A stretch of DNA of 25,294 nt from JBPEXY01 sp052031065. Its GTDB lineage: Bacteria > Pseudomonadota > Gammaproteobacteria > Immundisolibacterales > Immundisolibacteraceae. The DNA lies in contig JBPEXY010000280.1 of assembly GCA_052031065.1 (NCBI GenBank), positions 1 to 25,294 of the forward strand. The letters run 5' to 3'. Both the position numbers and the translations under genes were made by a program. The notes below the pieces were generated by a model. That model saw nothing but the letters and a program-made list of their open reading frames with translations. It was not told the DNA's origin and ran no database searches. Shown one piece after another: positions 25,077 through 25,294 of the stretch; the first letter of the stretch is position 1; each line of letters begins with the position of its first letter.

Positions 25077-25100
25077 CACGATCTCTAAGTTCTCGGTTAC

Positions 25101-25140
25101 AAAAAATATTAGTCGCGTCCCCGCGTTGAACAGCGCGACT
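25101..25140 (-). terminator. Terminator-like hairpin in the leuS leader
   Basis: On the leuS-sense strand AGTCGCG (25140-25134) and CGCGACT (25117-25111) form a perfect 7-base stem with a 16-base loop, followed after AATAT by a U-run ending at 25101. It stands only 25 bases before the leuS ATG, so it would act as an attenuator or as the end of a short leader RNA. An alternative CGCG/CGCG pairing is possible inside the loop. Confidence 0.4.
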
Positions 25141-25168
25141 CAGTGTCAGGCCACGGTGTCTCCTGGTC

Positions 25169-25186
25169 CTAGCGCAGATTCAACAT
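25169..25186 (-). CDS. Possible 5-codon leader peptide with two Leu codons
   Basis: ATG TTG AAT CTG CGC TAG, read on the leuS strand about 30 bases before the terminator-like hairpin. No clear ribosome site is visible. The Leu content fits a leucine-attenuation model for leuS, but chance is a strong alternative. Confidence 0.15.
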   Translation of the reverse strand: MLNLR

Positions 25187-25207
25187 TCAGTCTATTGATT
25201 CGACATT
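25177..25207. repeat. Direct repeat GATTCAACATT / GATTCGACATT at 20-base period
   Basis: Two 11-base copies with one mismatch (25177-25187 and 25197-25207) are offset by exactly 20 bases, about two helical turns, between the candidate leuS -10 box and the gene. This spacing suits a protein bound on one face of DNA. Confidence 0.5.
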
Positions 25208-25255
25208 AAGCTGCGGGGAAGACGCAAAAAAGGCAATAGAAAGATGAACGCTATC

Positions 25256-25275
25256 AACCGCTGATTATAGCGGTT
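25256..25275. promoter_or_regulatory. Candidate leuS -10 box within a palindrome
   Basis: Perfect 7-base inverted repeat AACCGCT/AGCGGTT with a 6-base centre. On the minus strand it holds TATAAT at 25269-25264. The -35 region is poor and close to the window end. No gene is visible in 25080-25294. Confidence 0.4.
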
Positions 25276-25294
25276 CGATGATCGCTTTCGGCCC

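Noticed and set aside
24282..25088. 268-codon open frame on the + strand across the 5' half of leuS
   Set aside because: Antisense shadow of a fully conserved leuS; the His/Leu/Gln-rich translation resembles no family and has no ribosome site.

Overview
The window reads as core chromosome of a Gammaproteobacterium. The evidence is the mrcA/pilMNOPQ/aroK/aroB/damX order, a leuS-lptE-holA block, a proA-nadD-rsfS-rlmH block, and a YhdP homologue. Base composition is moderate to slightly GC-rich. I cannot name the genus; a Chromatiales-like or sulfur-oxidiser-like lineage is a guess. I see no phage, insertion sequence, CRISPR array, tRNA or rRNA. Every stretch longer than 300 bases is covered by a gene.

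Left part (1-10600). A bifunctional penicillin-binding protein 1A (mrcA) runs leftward off the window edge. Divergent from it, pilM-pilN-pilO-pilP-pilQ encode the type IV pilus alignment complex and outer-membrane secretin. They are followed by aroK and aroB (shikimate pathway) and a DamX-type SPOR protein with an N-terminal P-loop domain. The 214-base pilQ-aroK gap holds two inverted repeats of the same ACCGGTTT element, one of them surrounding a TATAAT box.

Middle (10672-17458), all leftward: proA, nadD, rsfS, rlmH and yhdP. nadD, rsfS and rlmH link NAD synthesis with ribosome silencing and 23S rRNA methylation. yhdP stands where mrdA-rodA often follow rlmH.

Right-middle (17703-20980), rightward: a two-gene unit with a 4-base overlap. 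It encodes a Lon-like serine protease with a complete Ser-Lys dyad but a badly eroded Walker A motif, and a tandem Usp-like protein lacking the usual ATP-binding glycines. The pair sits between the two core blocks and is the best candidate here for a little-studied system.

Right (21037-25294), leftward: leuS, lptE and holA (about 33 residues shorter than E. coli delta in the C-terminal domain). The 200-base leuS leader holds a TATAAT box inside a palindrome, a tandem repeat, a tiny Leu-containing ORF and a terminator-like hairpin.

Non-ATG starts are unusually frequent: about six TTG and two GTG among 19 genes. Several TTG starts are forced by upstream stops. Two tiny ORFs overlap neighbouring genes by ATGA (aroB/damX gap and rsfS leader) and may serve translational coupling.
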